NCBI RefSeq assembly: GCF_000525775.1
Contig: NZ_JALU01000004.1
Span: 1-64,000 of the forward strand
Source: Mogibacterium timidum ATCC 33093
GTDB taxonomy: Bacteria; Bacillota; Clostridia; Peptostreptococcales; Anaerovoracaceae
DNA: 64,000 nt
Reading direction: 5' to 3'
Shown: positions 37,044 through 45,823 of the stretch, in pieces
Numbering within the stretch: position 1 is the stretch's first letter
Layout of the letters: every line of letters begins with the position of its first letter
Notes under the pieces: model-generated
What the model was told of the DNA's origin: nothing
What the model saw: only the letters and a program-made list of their open reading frames with translations
Databases searched by the model: none
Program-made: the position numbers and the translations under genes

Positions 37044-38902
37044 TGGAAGATAACAGGCAGAATCAGGGACCGGCTCCAATAAAAAGAAGGGGGCATGGTA
37101 CGGGTGGCAATATGTCTTTTGAAAAGCCAAAGAATCTCGGCAAGTCGATGAAGGATATCATCCTTTACAGCGGCAGATATAAGTTTGCTATCATGATTGT
37201 AATTCTGTTTGCAGCTGCCGGAACTGTATTTCAGGTTATAGGGCCTAAGGTTATGGGGCGTGCTACGACCGTGCTGGCAGAAGGCTTGATGCACAAGATC
37301 AAAGGTACGGGTGGTATCGATTTTGACAGCATTTGGAAGATTCTGGCGATAACAGCCGCTCTGTATGGGATCAGTGCACTATGCAGCTTCATTCAGGGCT
37401 GGATTATGACCGGTGTCACACAGAAAATCGTATATAACATGCGCCGAGACATCTCCGAGAAAATCAACCGTATGCCCATGAAGTATTTTGAGAGTCACCA
37501 GTACGGTGAGGTGCTGTCGGGGATCACCAATGACGTAGATACGCTGGGGACCGGCTTGAACCAGAGCGTTACGATGATTCTCACCTCCGTTGCAACGATT
37601 ATCGGCGTAATAGTTATGATGCTCACAATTTCACCGTTGATGACTCTAATCGCAGTTATTACAATTCCGGTTTCGGGTGTGCTGCTCGGAATCATCATCA
37701 AGCTGTCGCAAAAGCATTTTAAGACCCAGCAGAAGTACCTTGGAATCATCAACGGACAGGTAGAAGAAAATTTTGCAGGCCAGTTGGTAATCAAGGCATT
37801 CAACAAGGAAGCTTCCGTTGAGAAGACCTTCAACGATACTAACGATGTGCTGTACGACTCCGCGTGGAAGTCACAGTTCATATCCGGAATCATGCAGCCT
37901 GTAATGATGTTTGTTGGAAACCTCGGATACGTTGGTGTTGCTATATCCGGAGCACTTCTGGCTGTAAAAAATGTGATTGGCATTGGAGACATTCAGGCAT
38001 TTATACAGTATGTGCGCAACCTGACGCAACCTCTGTCGCAGGTGTCCCAGGTAATGAATCAGGTGCAATCAATGGGAGCTGCAGCCGAGCGTGTATTCGA
38101 GTTCCTTGCAGAGGAAGAAGAGTCTCCGGATCCCGTTGATGCACTCGAAGATACAGATGTGAAGGGATATGTTGAGTTCGATCACGTTAGATTTGGATAC
38201 AACCCCGATCAGGTCATCATTAAGGACTTCAGCGCAAGCGTTAAGCCCGGACAGAAGATAGCTATTGTCGGACCTACGGGTGCCGGCAAGACTACAATAG
38301 TTAAACTGCTGATGAGGTTCTACGATGTAAATTCAGGTTCGATTAAAATCGACGGCGAAGATATCCGCAGGATGAGCCGGCACGGTCTCAGAGATAATGT
38401 CGCAATGGTACTTCAGGATACTTGGCTGTACTCCGACACAATTATGGAGAATATCAGGTATGGAAATCTCGATGCGACAGATGAAGAGGTTGTCGCAGCT
38501 GCCAAGGCGGCGCGAGCGCATCACTTCATCAAGACATTGCCGGGCAGCTATAGCATGAAGCTCAACGAAGATGCGACCAACATTTCAGAGGGTCAGAAGC
38601 AGCTGCTCACAATTGCCAGGGCAATTCTTGCAGACCGCAAGCTGCTAATACTCGACGAGGCCACGTCTTCAGTCGATACACGTACTGAGGTGAGAATTCA
38701 GGAAGCGATGGACAATCTCATGAAGGGACGCACAACATTTGTAATAGCGCACAGACTTTCGACTATTAGAAACGCTGACCTCATACTGGTGATGAACCAC
38801 GGAGATATCATCGAGCAGGGCACACACGACGAGCTATTGGCTCGGAACGGTGCATATGCGGATTTGTACAACTCGCAGTTTGACGAGGTGGAGGCATCAT
38901 AG
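37043..38902 (+). CDS. Heterodimeric ABC exporter, catalytic subunit
   Basis: This 619-aa half-transporter has six helices and an ATPase with GPTGAGKTT, Walker B LLILDEATSSVD and H-loop AHRLSTI, all complete. Its signature is ISEGQKQLLTIARA instead of LSGGQ. The complete catalytic residues here plus the normal signature of the partner form the working ATP site, and the altered signature here completes the silent site. The N-terminus is basic and Gly-rich. Multidrug or peptide export is likely; substrate unknown. Confidence 0.94.
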   Translation: MEDNRQNQGPAPIKRRGHGTGGNMSFEKPKNLGKSMKDIILYSGRYKFAIMIVILFAAAGTVFQVIGPKVMGRATTVLAEGLMHKIKGTGGIDFDSIWKILAITAALYGISALCSFIQGWIMTGVTQKIVYNMRRDISEKINRMPMKYFESHQYGEVLSGITNDVDTLGTGLNQSVTMILTSVATIIGVIVMMLTISPLMTLIAVITIPVSGVLLGIIIKLSQKHFKTQQKYLGIINGQVEENFAGQLVIKAFNKEASVEKTFNDTNDVLYDSAWKSQFISGIMQPVMMFVGNLGYVGVAISGALLAVKNVIGIGDIQAFIQYVRNLTQPLSQVSQVMNQVQSMGAAAERVFEFLAEEEESPDPVDALEDTDVKGYVEFDHVRFGYNPDQVIIKDFSASVKPGQKIAIVGPTGAGKTTIVKLLMRFYDVNSGSIKIDGEDIRRMSRHGLRDNVAMVLQDTWLYSDTIMENIRYGNLDATDEEVVAAAKAARAHHFIKTLPGSYSMKLNEDATNISEGQKQLLTIARAILADRKLLILDEATSSVDTRTEVRIQEAMDNLMKGRTTFVIAHRLSTIRNADLILVMNHGDIIEQGTHDELLARNGAYADLYNSQFDEVEAS

Positions 38903-38961
38903 ATAGGTGAATCGCGAGGTAAGAGGTGTGACTTTAGTCCTCAGCCGGATAAATAGCATGA

Positions 38962-39001
38962 TATATAAAATGGCGGAGCAACAACTCCGCCATTTTATAT
39001 A
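38962..39001. terminator. Bidirectional terminator
   Basis: A perfect 17-bp stem (core AAAATGGCGGAG / CTCCGCCATTTT) with a six-base loop lies between the convergent exporter and nitroreductase genes. Confidence 0.8.
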
Positions 39002-39023
39002 TTCGTATTATACTTGTTCTAAA

Positions 39024-39890
39024 CTAGATTCTGATCTTAGCTACGTAGCAAGCATTTCCGGGCAGCTTGAGATCTCTTCCTGCATCCTCAAAGCTCCACA
39101 TCCTTATGTTTGCTCTAGTAGAATCGAGAACTGCATAGAAGTTGAACATCGCAATTCCGTAGTTGAGAAGTGCGTCCTCAGCAGTTGTCAACTCGTCCTT
39201 GAGTCCGATTAACGATACAATATCATCATCGACAATTACTCTGTATGGCTGACGGTTGAAGAACGACTGGGCTACAGCGATTGACAGCAGCGCATCCTCA
39301 AGCTCTGTATACAGAAGCTCCATGTTAACAGGCTCACCATACACCTTGGAGAAGAGAAGGTCGTTCATGCTGATCTTAGGAGCAGCCTTGTTCTCGCGAG
39401 TTACCATCTTGACGTTCGATGGGCTCTTGATATCGAGACGAACGTCCTTAACAGCCTTGTTGCCATGTCCAAACGCAATAAATACTGCCAGCTTCTTATC
39501 GGTCTCCACTCCGATTCCCTGTGCAGCTGCCTCTGCATCGTTAATTGTCAGCCAGCAGGCATCGAGACCTAGCTGAGTCAGCTTGAGCGTAAGACCCTGA
39601 GCGATAAATCCTGCGTTCTCCAGATAGTGAGGAGCTTCCTCTGAGAAGAGAGCCAGGTATCTAGGGGCCTGAACCGTGAAGCCGTTGTAGCCGACACTCT
39701 TGCCAACAGCATCAGCTACGTTGCCCTCTAGTATGTGAAGCTCTGTAGCGACATCGGGAAGCAGTCTTGGAACAAGTTCGTTGTATTCCGTAATCTCTGT
39801 TAGCGCAGCCGTGTCAACATCTGTATCAGCGAAATCGCGGCACGACTGGCGGCGAGATACAATCTCATCGTAATATTTTAGGTATTCCAT
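39024..39890 (-). CDS. Nitroreductase-family flavoprotein
   Basis: This 288-aa FMN oxidoreductase has two related halves. The first shows SRRQSCRDFADTDV (FMN phosphate contact) and ENAGFIAQGLTLKLTQLGLD. The second shows FFNRQPYRVIVDDD and LLNYGIAMFNFYAV. The layout fits the TM1586-type nitroreductase group, in which one chain forms a pseudo-dimer. Substrates may be nitro compounds or quinones. Its own promoter and a palindrome lie just upstream. Confidence 0.85.
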   Translation of the reverse strand: MEYLKYYDEIVSRRQSCRDFADTDVDTAALTEITEYNELVPRLLPDVATELHILEGNVADAVGKSVGYNGFTVQAPRYLALFSEEAPHYLENAGFIAQGLTLKLTQLGLDACWLTINDAEAAAQGIGVETDKKLAVFIAFGHGNKAVKDVRLDIKSPSNVKMVTRENKAAPKISMNDLLFSKVYGEPVNMELLYTELEDALLSIAVAQSFFNRQPYRVIVDDDIVSLIGLKDELTTAEDALLNYGIAMFNFYAVLDSTRANIRMWSFEDAGRDLKLPGNACYVAKIRI

Positions 39891-39905
39891 ATAATTCTCC
39901 TTTCA

Positions 39906-39951
39906 AGTCCATACATGGACTAATGATATCAATTTTGCACAACTAGTACAA
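39906..39951 (-). promoter_or_regulatory. Nitroreductase promoter and palindromic operator
   Basis: On the minus strand TTGTAC and TATCAT are separated by 17 bases (39951-39923). A perfect palindrome AGTCCAT-GT-ATGGACT (39921-39906) lies immediately downstream, near the expected transcription start, and is followed by GAAAGGAGA and the gene. This suggests repressor control by an unidentified factor. Confidence 0.6.
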
Positions 39952-39980
39952 GACGGATAATGAAGTTTATTTATTAAGTA

Positions 39981-40952
39981 TTATAAAAATACAATGGCAC
40001 GGACAGGACACACCGGCGCGCAGTAACCGCAGCGCACACACTTGTCTACGTTGATTTCGGCCAGACCGTTTTTATTCCAGAATATCGCCTCGCTGACACA
40101 TCTGGCTTTGCATGTTCCGCATCCTTCGCAGTCACTCTGGTCTACCATCATGCGTTTACGGCTGATGTCAGGGTGATAGGCTCTATCCAGTCTGCTCTCA
40201 AAGTACTCGACCGCTGTATCAACCTCATCATAGCTGCCCATGCCGATCATCACTGCGTCTACCCCCTCGAGTGAGGTCACGTAATCCAGACAGTCCACGT
40301 AGTTCTCGATTAGGTTTCCACCACCAAATGCCTTCATCGTAAACACGCCAATTCCCAGCCTAGAGCATTTGTTAATGGCCTTCGCCATCTGCTCCCTGGT
40401 TCCTGATTCTTCGCCATTTCTGATACCCATGCCGGATTTATTGATGAGTGGAAAGACCACATCGCAGGAAGATATATCTGCCATTGCCATGCAGGCGTCA
40501 ATATGATGGGTTGAGATACCTATAGCCTTGATAAGACCCGCGGCTTTTTTGTCCCGTAGAGCCTGCCATGCATCGGCGCGAGTCCGGAGATCATTAATCC
40601 CCCGCACCTCATGCAGCAGAAATATGTCTATCTGCTCCAGCCCCAGCTTTTCGAGGCACTCATCGACCGCAGCTGAAGCTCCGTCATATCCTGGCTCCAG
40701 CGTCTTGCTGCATATCACAGGTATCTCAAGAGAGCTGTCGGTTTTTATCTCATCCAGGGCAGGGCGCAGATATCTATACGTATCATAGTACTGCGCTGTA
40801 TCGAGAAAATTTATGCCGCTTCGCACCGCATACACGATGAGCCGAGCACCTTCATCAAGCGGCAGGTTCTTTTGTGAAAAGCCCATGGTGAGGGTCCCCA
40901 TTCCTACGGGTGATACGTGTATATTTGTATTTCCTAATCTAATTCTGTTCAT
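39981..40952 (-). CDS. Aldo/keto reductase with ferredoxin tail
   Basis: This 323-aa protein has an aldo/keto reductase barrel with catalytic residues visible as NFLDTAQYY (Asp, Tyr), CSKTL (Lys) and LLHEV (His). A tail follows with two 4Fe-4S motifs, CEGCGTCKARC and CVRCGYCAPVC. Such fusions are common in anaerobes and may use ferredoxin-level electrons. The substrate is unknown. It lies behind a separate start region from the nitroreductase. Confidence 0.92.
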   Translation of the reverse strand: MNRIRLGNTNIHVSPVGMGTLTMGFSQKNLPLDEGARLIVYAVRSGINFLDTAQYYDTYRYLRPALDEIKTDSSLEIPVICSKTLEPGYDGASAAVDECLEKLGLEQIDIFLLHEVRGINDLRTRADAWQALRDKKAAGLIKAIGISTHHIDACMAMADISSCDVVFPLINKSGMGIRNGEESGTREQMAKAINKCSRLGIGVFTMKAFGGGNLIENYVDCLDYVTSLEGVDAVMIGMGSYDEVDTAVEYFESRLDRAYHPDISRKRMMVDQSDCEGCGTCKARCVSEAIFWNKNGLAEINVDKCVRCGYCAPVCPVRAIVFL

Positions 40953-41053
40953 ATTATGATTTTAACACGCAATTAATGTATAATACACGTTAAGTTTGAC
41001 TTCATTAGCGTGTCTGATTTTATTTAAATATATTGGAACTACAGGGGAGTTTG

Positions 41054-43366
41054 ATGTCGTTAAAAGGGTATAATTTGCAATTCCTTAAAAAAGATATTCC
41101 TGCTGGAATTATCATAGCATTGGTGTCTATTCCGATTTCTATCGGATATTCGCTTGTTGCGGGTTTACCTCCGGTATATGGCCTGTATGGATCATTGCTG
41201 CCGATTCTCGCATATGGACTCATCACCAGTTCACCGAGATTCGTCTTTGGCGTGGATGCGGCACCTGCCGCACTGGTCGGTGGGATGCTGTATTCAATGG
41301 GCGTTGCCTTTCAGTCGGATGATGCAATCAGGCTCGTACCGGTGATCACGCTGTTGACGGCAGCTTGGATTTTGATCGCCAGACTGATAGGACTCGGCAA
41401 ACTGGTAAGGTTTATATCCTCGCCGGTTATGGGTGGATTTATCACCGGAATATGCTGTACGATTATCCTTATGCAGATACCTAAACTGTATGGCGGAGAC
41501 TCGGGACGTGGCGAGCTGTATGAACTGATGATTCACATTTACAATACTATGGTGACTAACGTCCACATCCCTTCGCTGATTTTGGGGGCCGGAACAATTG
41601 CAGTCATAATGATCTCCAGAAAATTCATACCGGCCGTTCCGATGAGTGCGGTAATGATGTTCATCGGGGCAGGGATTACTTATGTGATGCACCTTGAGAG
41701 CTATGGAGTAAAGCTGCTGCCTTCGGTGCGTTCAGGGTTACCCTCGCTTGCGATACCGGATCTGTCGCTTCTGCATGGCAACGTCAGAACGATGATGCTG
41801 CAGACGTTGATTATTGCAATTGTAATCATCTCTGAGACATTGCTGGCTACGAATAATTTTGCACTCAAATACGATGACAGGATAGATAACAACAGGGAGA
41901 TAATTGCGTATGCAGTCGGAAATCTTGCGGGGGCACTAGTCGGATGCTGTCCGGTAAACGGCAGTGTGTCGAGGAGCAACATTGCCGATCAATTTGGTGT
42001 AAAGTCTCAGGTGATGTCCATATCCGCGGCCGCTACGATGATGCTTATTCTGCTATTTGGAACGGGCTTCATCCACCTGCTGCCGGTTCCGGTGCTCACC
42101 GGCATCGTCATCTCGGCGCTGATCAGCAGCACAGAGTTCAGTCTCGCAGCTACGCTGCACAAGGTTGATAAGACCGAATGGAAGATTTTCTATGTCGTAA
42201 TGTTCACCGTGCTGATCTTCGGGACCATCTACGGAGTGTTGGTCGGCATCATCATGTCGTTCGTCACAGTTATCATCAGGGCTTCAAATCCTCCTAGGAG
42301 CAGGCTTGGATATATTCAGGAAAAGGATCAGTTCTATCCGGTAGATAGAACTACCGGGACGAGGGAAATCAAAGGAGCATTGATATATAGATTTGGCGGA
42401 GCACTGTTCTTTGCAAATGCCAATACCATCAAGGAAGAGATAGATGACCTGGTTACCGATGATATTAAGGCTGTCATAATTGAGGCCAGCGGTATCACCA
42501 GCATTGATGTCACCGCAGTGGAGAGGTTAATGATCCTCTACAACAAGTACAAGGAGCGTGGTGTCAAGCTGTTCCTGACTGAGCATTCGGGTAACCTCAA
42601 CGATCAGCTGCGTGCATTCGGTGCAGAGCAGATGTTTAAGGATTACGCGATAGTGCCACATATCTATCAGGCGTTAAAATCCGTAGGGATCACCAAACCG
42701 TATGAGCTCGGCGACTGCGAGGGAGATATATGTTACCTGCCTATAAGCGGCTCGGCGGGGAGCTCGCAGATTGCTGAATTCGAGTGGGCATATGGTGACC
42801 AGGCTGAAGCTCGTATGGAAGAGGTTGCAAATTCACTCGCTGATAAGCTGATTACGCTTGAGACGGTTGATGATGAGATGATTCGTGAGGTTGAACGCAA
42901 CGCTCTTGGCAGTAACTGGAGTGAGATTGATGAGGAAAAGTTCCTCGATTTCCTGGAATTTCAGTTAGCTCATCTGTTGGAATTGGGCAAAATTGACCCC
43001 GATAAGTTCCAGCGCGTGCGCGAAAAAATACTGCTGTATCATGCTAAGCTCGATTCGCAGATTAACGACAGAAACTCAGATGAGTTGGATAAGATCATCA
43101 AGACGAGAATGGTTCGTGAGGAGCAGTTTAAGAGCAGGTTCCCGGCGGCGTATCACGCATTCGCTGAGGAACGGGCAAGGCACAGGGAAATTCTTAAAAA
43201 CAAGTATCCTGAGATTTTGGAGAGAATCAAGAGACTTCGTGCGGAGGGCCCGGATGCATCGCAGCCGCGTGAGAAGCCGGAACAGGACAAGAGCTCGTTC
43301 CCGGTTCTTCACGAGCTGGAACAGTTTGTTGACGGGGTCAAGGATTATTTTCACCTCAAGAACTAG
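41054..43366 (+). CDS. SulP-family anion transporter with STAS domain and long C-terminal tail
   Basis: This protein of 770 aa has a SulP membrane domain (opening KDIPAGIIIALVSIPISIGY, then LPPVYGLYGSLLP) and a STAS domain (AVIIEASGITSIDVTAVERL). About 220 further residues are charged and helical (for example FPAAYHAFAEERARHREIL), absent from most SulP proteins. SulP proteins move sulfate, bicarbonate or other anions. Start 41054 is chosen for AGGGGAG upstream; TTG 41033 in frame lacks a site. The tail may bind a regulator. Confidence 0.92.
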   Translation: MSLKGYNLQFLKKDIPAGIIIALVSIPISIGYSLVAGLPPVYGLYGSLLPILAYGLITSSPRFVFGVDAAPAALVGGMLYSMGVAFQSDDAIRLVPVITLLTAAWILIARLIGLGKLVRFISSPVMGGFITGICCTIILMQIPKLYGGDSGRGELYELMIHIYNTMVTNVHIPSLILGAGTIAVIMISRKFIPAVPMSAVMMFIGAGITYVMHLESYGVKLLPSVRSGLPSLAIPDLSLLHGNVRTMMLQTLIIAIVIISETLLATNNFALKYDDRIDNNREIIAYAVGNLAGALVGCCPVNGSVSRSNIADQFGVKSQVMSISAAATMMLILLFGTGFIHLLPVPVLTGIVISALISSTEFSLAATLHKVDKTEWKIFYVVMFTVLIFGTIYGVLVGIIMSFVTVIIRASNPPRSRLGYIQEKDQFYPVDRTTGTREIKGALIYRFGGALFFANANTIKEEIDDLVTDDIKAVIIEASGITSIDVTAVERLMILYNKYKERGVKLFLTEHSGNLNDQLRAFGAEQMFKDYAIVPHIYQALKSVGITKPYELGDCEGDICYLPISGSAGSSQIAEFEWAYGDQAEARMEEVANSLADKLITLETVDDEMIREVERNALGSNWSEIDEEKFLDFLEFQLAHLLELGKIDPDKFQRVREKILLYHAKLDSQINDRNSDELDKIIKTRMVREEQFKSRFPAAYHAFAEERARHREILKNKYPEILERIKRLRAEGPDASQPREKPEQDKSSFPVLHELEQFVDGVKDYFHLKN

Positions 43367-43431
43367 CTTAAAAATTGCATTGCAGTATTTATAGAGGCTA
43401 TAATTATCATGTAGCTTAAGAAAGGCAGGAT

Positions 43432-44040
43432 ATGAGACTTTATGTTCTTAGACATGGTCAGACACAGCTGAACAGTGAGCGTAGATTGCAGGGGCATATG
43501 CAGACTGAACTCAATGATGTCGGTATAGCGCAGGCTGAGATGGTTGCCTCGATACTGAATGACAATGGTATAAAGTTCGATAGGATATATAGCAGTCCAC
43601 TCGAGAGGGCGATTAGGACAGGTGAAATTGCAACAGGCGTCTCAAGAGAAAGCTTCGTCATAGACCATAATCTGACTGAGATTGATTTTGGTATCAACGA
43701 AGGTCGCAAGTACGATGAACTGCAGGGTGCATCAGGCAACATCTTTCTATCGCCGGAGACATATCTGCCTCCTGAAGGGGGTGAATCACTCGAGTCGCTG
43801 CTTAACCGCATGAAGCATTTTCTGGAGAGGATGCGCGATGAAGAGTGTGAAGGCAATGTGCTGGCAGTTTCACACGGAACTGCGATCCACATGATTCTGT
43901 TATACCTTAGAGGTATGTCATTGAGCGAGCTCTGGACTGAGCACGTCGGGAATTGCAATGTGACGGTGATTGACATTGATGGCCGGGAGATGAAGATAAG
44001 AGATGATCTGCAGATAGCGACTGACAGCTGTATCAAATAA
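43432..44040 (+). CDS. Histidine phosphatase family protein
   Basis: This 202-aa protein carries the catalytic RHGQT near residue 9, the ERAIRTGEIA segment and the second histidine in AVSHGTAIHM. It belongs to the phosphoglycerate mutase-like fold. Candidates are a broad-specificity phosphatase or alpha-ribazole phosphatase (CobC); no cobalamin genes are near, so the substrate stays open. AGAAAGGCAGG precedes the start. Confidence 0.9.
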   Translation: MRLYVLRHGQTQLNSERRLQGHMQTELNDVGIAQAEMVASILNDNGIKFDRIYSSPLERAIRTGEIATGVSRESFVIDHNLTEIDFGINEGRKYDELQGASGNIFLSPETYLPPEGGESLESLLNRMKHFLERMRDEECEGNVLAVSHGTAIHMILLYLRGMSLSELWTEHVGNCNVTVIDIDGREMKIRDDLQIATDSCIK

Positions 44041-44138
44041 CAATTGTCAGGATATGCCGCGGCAGTTTGGACAATCTGCGGCGATGATATAGTTAAAATT
44101 TGTATTATATATAAATCATATGCAGAAGGGAGTAAGAC

Positions 44139-44972
44139 ATGAGAGCAGTAATTGACGTTGGCGGAGGCACCAGGGACATCTTCGGAGCCGGAGTATTCGA
44201 TTATTTCCTTGAGCACGAAGTGACATTTGACAGATGCTACGGAGTGTCGGCGGGGGGTGCCAATATCGCATCGTTTATTGCCGGACAGCAGTTCAGAAAC
44301 TATGAGTTTTATACTGAGTATGCGATGCGCAAGGAGTACATGAGCTTTGATAATTTCATCAAGACCGGCTCGTATGTAGACCTCGATTATGTCTATGGAA
44401 CTCTATCAAACAGCTATGGCGAGTATCCGTTAGACTACGAGGCTTTTAAGGAGAATCCCGCAGAGTTTATACTGGTGGCTACAGAGGCTAAGACCGGAGA
44501 AACGAAGTACTTCACGAAGGATGATATAAGCAAGAATAACTATGCGCCGCTCAACGCTTCAAGCTGTGTGCCTGTAGTTAACAAGCCATACGAGATAAAT
44601 GACGTTGAATATTTTGACGGCGGGTTGGCTGATCCCATTCCATATAAGAAAGCGTTAGAGGACGGCTGCGATGAATTTGTAATCATTCTCACCAGACCTA
44701 GGAACGGACGTCGTGATAATGCCAAGGACAAGAGAATAGCACAGGTGCTGGCGAGACAGTATCCGAAGGCGGCAGAGCTGTTGGAAAACAGAGCAGAGCT
44801 ATACAATGAACAGCTGGATGCGGTCAATTTACTTGAGGCTCAGGGCAAGGCGACGATTATCGCTCCTGATAGCATCGGTAAGCTCAAGACTCTGACCAAG
44901 GATCTTGATATGCTCAAGAATCTTTATAGAAAGGGACTTGTGGCTGCTAAATACGCAGGGCTGGACAGCTAG
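44139..44972 (+). CDS. Patatin-like phospholipase
   Basis: This 277-aa protein has the patatin signature: oxyanion loop GGGTRDIFGAGV, nucleophile GVSAGG (GxSxG) and dyad Asp in FDGGLADPIPY. It hydrolyses acyl esters, probably of membrane lipids. No signal peptide is seen, so it acts inside the cell. The sequence resembles the YjjU/RssA-like bacterial branch. It is followed by a strong terminator. Confidence 0.92.
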   Translation: MRAVIDVGGGTRDIFGAGVFDYFLEHEVTFDRCYGVSAGGANIASFIAGQQFRNYEFYTEYAMRKEYMSFDNFIKTGSYVDLDYVYGTLSNSYGEYPLDYEAFKENPAEFILVATEAKTGETKYFTKDDISKNNYAPLNASSCVPVVNKPYEINDVEYFDGGLADPIPYKKALEDGCDEFVIILTRPRNGRRDNAKDKRIAQVLARQYPKAAELLENRAELYNEQLDAVNLLEAQGKATIIAPDSIGKLKTLTKDLDMLKNLYRKGLVAAKYAGLDS

Positions 44973-45105
44973 AGCATTGTGTCTGTTCCTGTAGAACTAA
45001 ACTATACCATGAATTGGGATGCGGCCTCGCTTGTTTACTAAGGGCAGCTGTATGAAGGCATTGCCAATCGAAGCAAGGTGCATATGTAAAACAAAGCTGC
45101 GATAC

Positions 45106-45150
45106 AACGAAAATAGACCGGAGCCAATCGGTTCCGGTCTGTTTTCGTTG
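45106..45150. terminator. Bidirectional terminator
   Basis: A long stem (AACGAAAA, then AGACCGGAGCC pairing with GGTTCCGGTCT and TTTTCGTT, two wobbles) lies between the convergent patatin and MarR/OhrR genes. Confidence 0.7.
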
Positions 45151-45190
45151 ATGTGCGTTTAATTTCATTTGATGTCGGTATTGTTATTTT

Positions 45191-45625
45191 CTACTGTTCG
45201 ATTGTGTTCATAAATCTGCGCAGCAGCCTAAACAGCGTGGCAGCCTCGTCATCCGTCAGGCTTACGCAAGCGCGAATCTCCTGCGGTACAGACAGTGCCT
45301 CTTCGCGAAGAGCCATTCCCTTGTCTGTAACCTTGATGATGAGATTGCGTTCATCCTTTACAGAACGAGTTCTGGTGAGATATCCCTTAGATTCAAGCTT
45401 CTTGAGCAGTGGAGTCAGCGTTCCGGAATCCAGAAAGAGCTTGTCTCCAAGCTCCTTAACACTGAGTTCTCGGAATTCCCAGAGCACCATCATTGTGATG
45501 TACTGGGTATATGTAAGATCCAGCTTGCTTAGGAATGGCTTGTATCTGCGAGTGATCTCCTTTGAGCACGCATACAGCGGAAAGCATAGCTGTTTATCTA
45601 GCTTCAGGTTGTCATATTTGTCCAT
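45191..45625 (-). CDS. OhrR-type MarR-family redox regulator
   Basis: This 144-aa winged-helix regulator opens with KLDKQLCFPLYACSKEITR. The cysteine in QLCF matches the peroxide-sensing cysteine of OhrR. The DNA-binding part is LSVKELGDKLFLDSGTLTPL followed by a wing with RSVKDERN. Start 45625 is chosen for AGGAGGA six bases upstream. No ohr gene is adjacent, so the target may be elsewhere or may be the divergent hydE. Two operator-like boxes lie between them. Confidence 0.9.
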   Translation of the reverse strand: MDKYDNLKLDKQLCFPLYACSKEITRRYKPFLSKLDLTYTQYITMMVLWEFRELSVKELGDKLFLDSGTLTPLLKKLESKGYLTRTRSVKDERNLIIKVTDKGMALREEALSVPQEIRACVSLTDDEAATLFRLLRRFMNTIEQ

Positions 45626-45652
45626 CAGTCTTCCTCCTAATTGTTCAGACAC

Positions 45653-45693
45653 GGTATACAACATACTCTCTCAGAATATCTTGTTGTATACAA
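45653..45693 (-). promoter_or_regulatory. Paired operator-like boxes for the OhrR-type regulator
   Basis: A perfect palindrome TTGTATACAA (45684-45693) and a related GGTATACAAC (45653-45662) lie directly upstream of the regulator gene. They resemble the AT-rich TACAAT/ATTGTA boxes of OhrR and suggest self-repression. Confidence 0.5.
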
Positions 45694-45774
45694 TTAAATT
45701 TAGTTTATATTAGTTGCGTTAAAGTGTCAATAATTATTTATGCAAACATTCAAAAAAACAGTCATTTTCTTTTG

Positions 45775-45802
45775 TTGTCTTAACGAAGCATTGTGTTAGA
45801 AT
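45775..45802 (+). promoter_or_regulatory. hydE promoter
   Basis: TTGTCT and TAGAAT are spaced by 16 bases, with an extended -10 TG-T before TAGAAT. It lies 22 bases before the hydE start. Confidence 0.6.
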
Positions 45803-45823
45803 ATTAAGGATGGGAGTAGAGAG

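Noticed and set aside
36530-37294. 254-codon antisense frame across the two ABC genes
   Set aside because: Shadow of strongly coding sequence; the sense frame has complete ABC motifs.
45153-45713. 186-codon plus-strand frame opposite the OhrR-type gene
   Set aside because: Ser/Leu-rich shadow of a clear MarR-family gene; no ribosome site.
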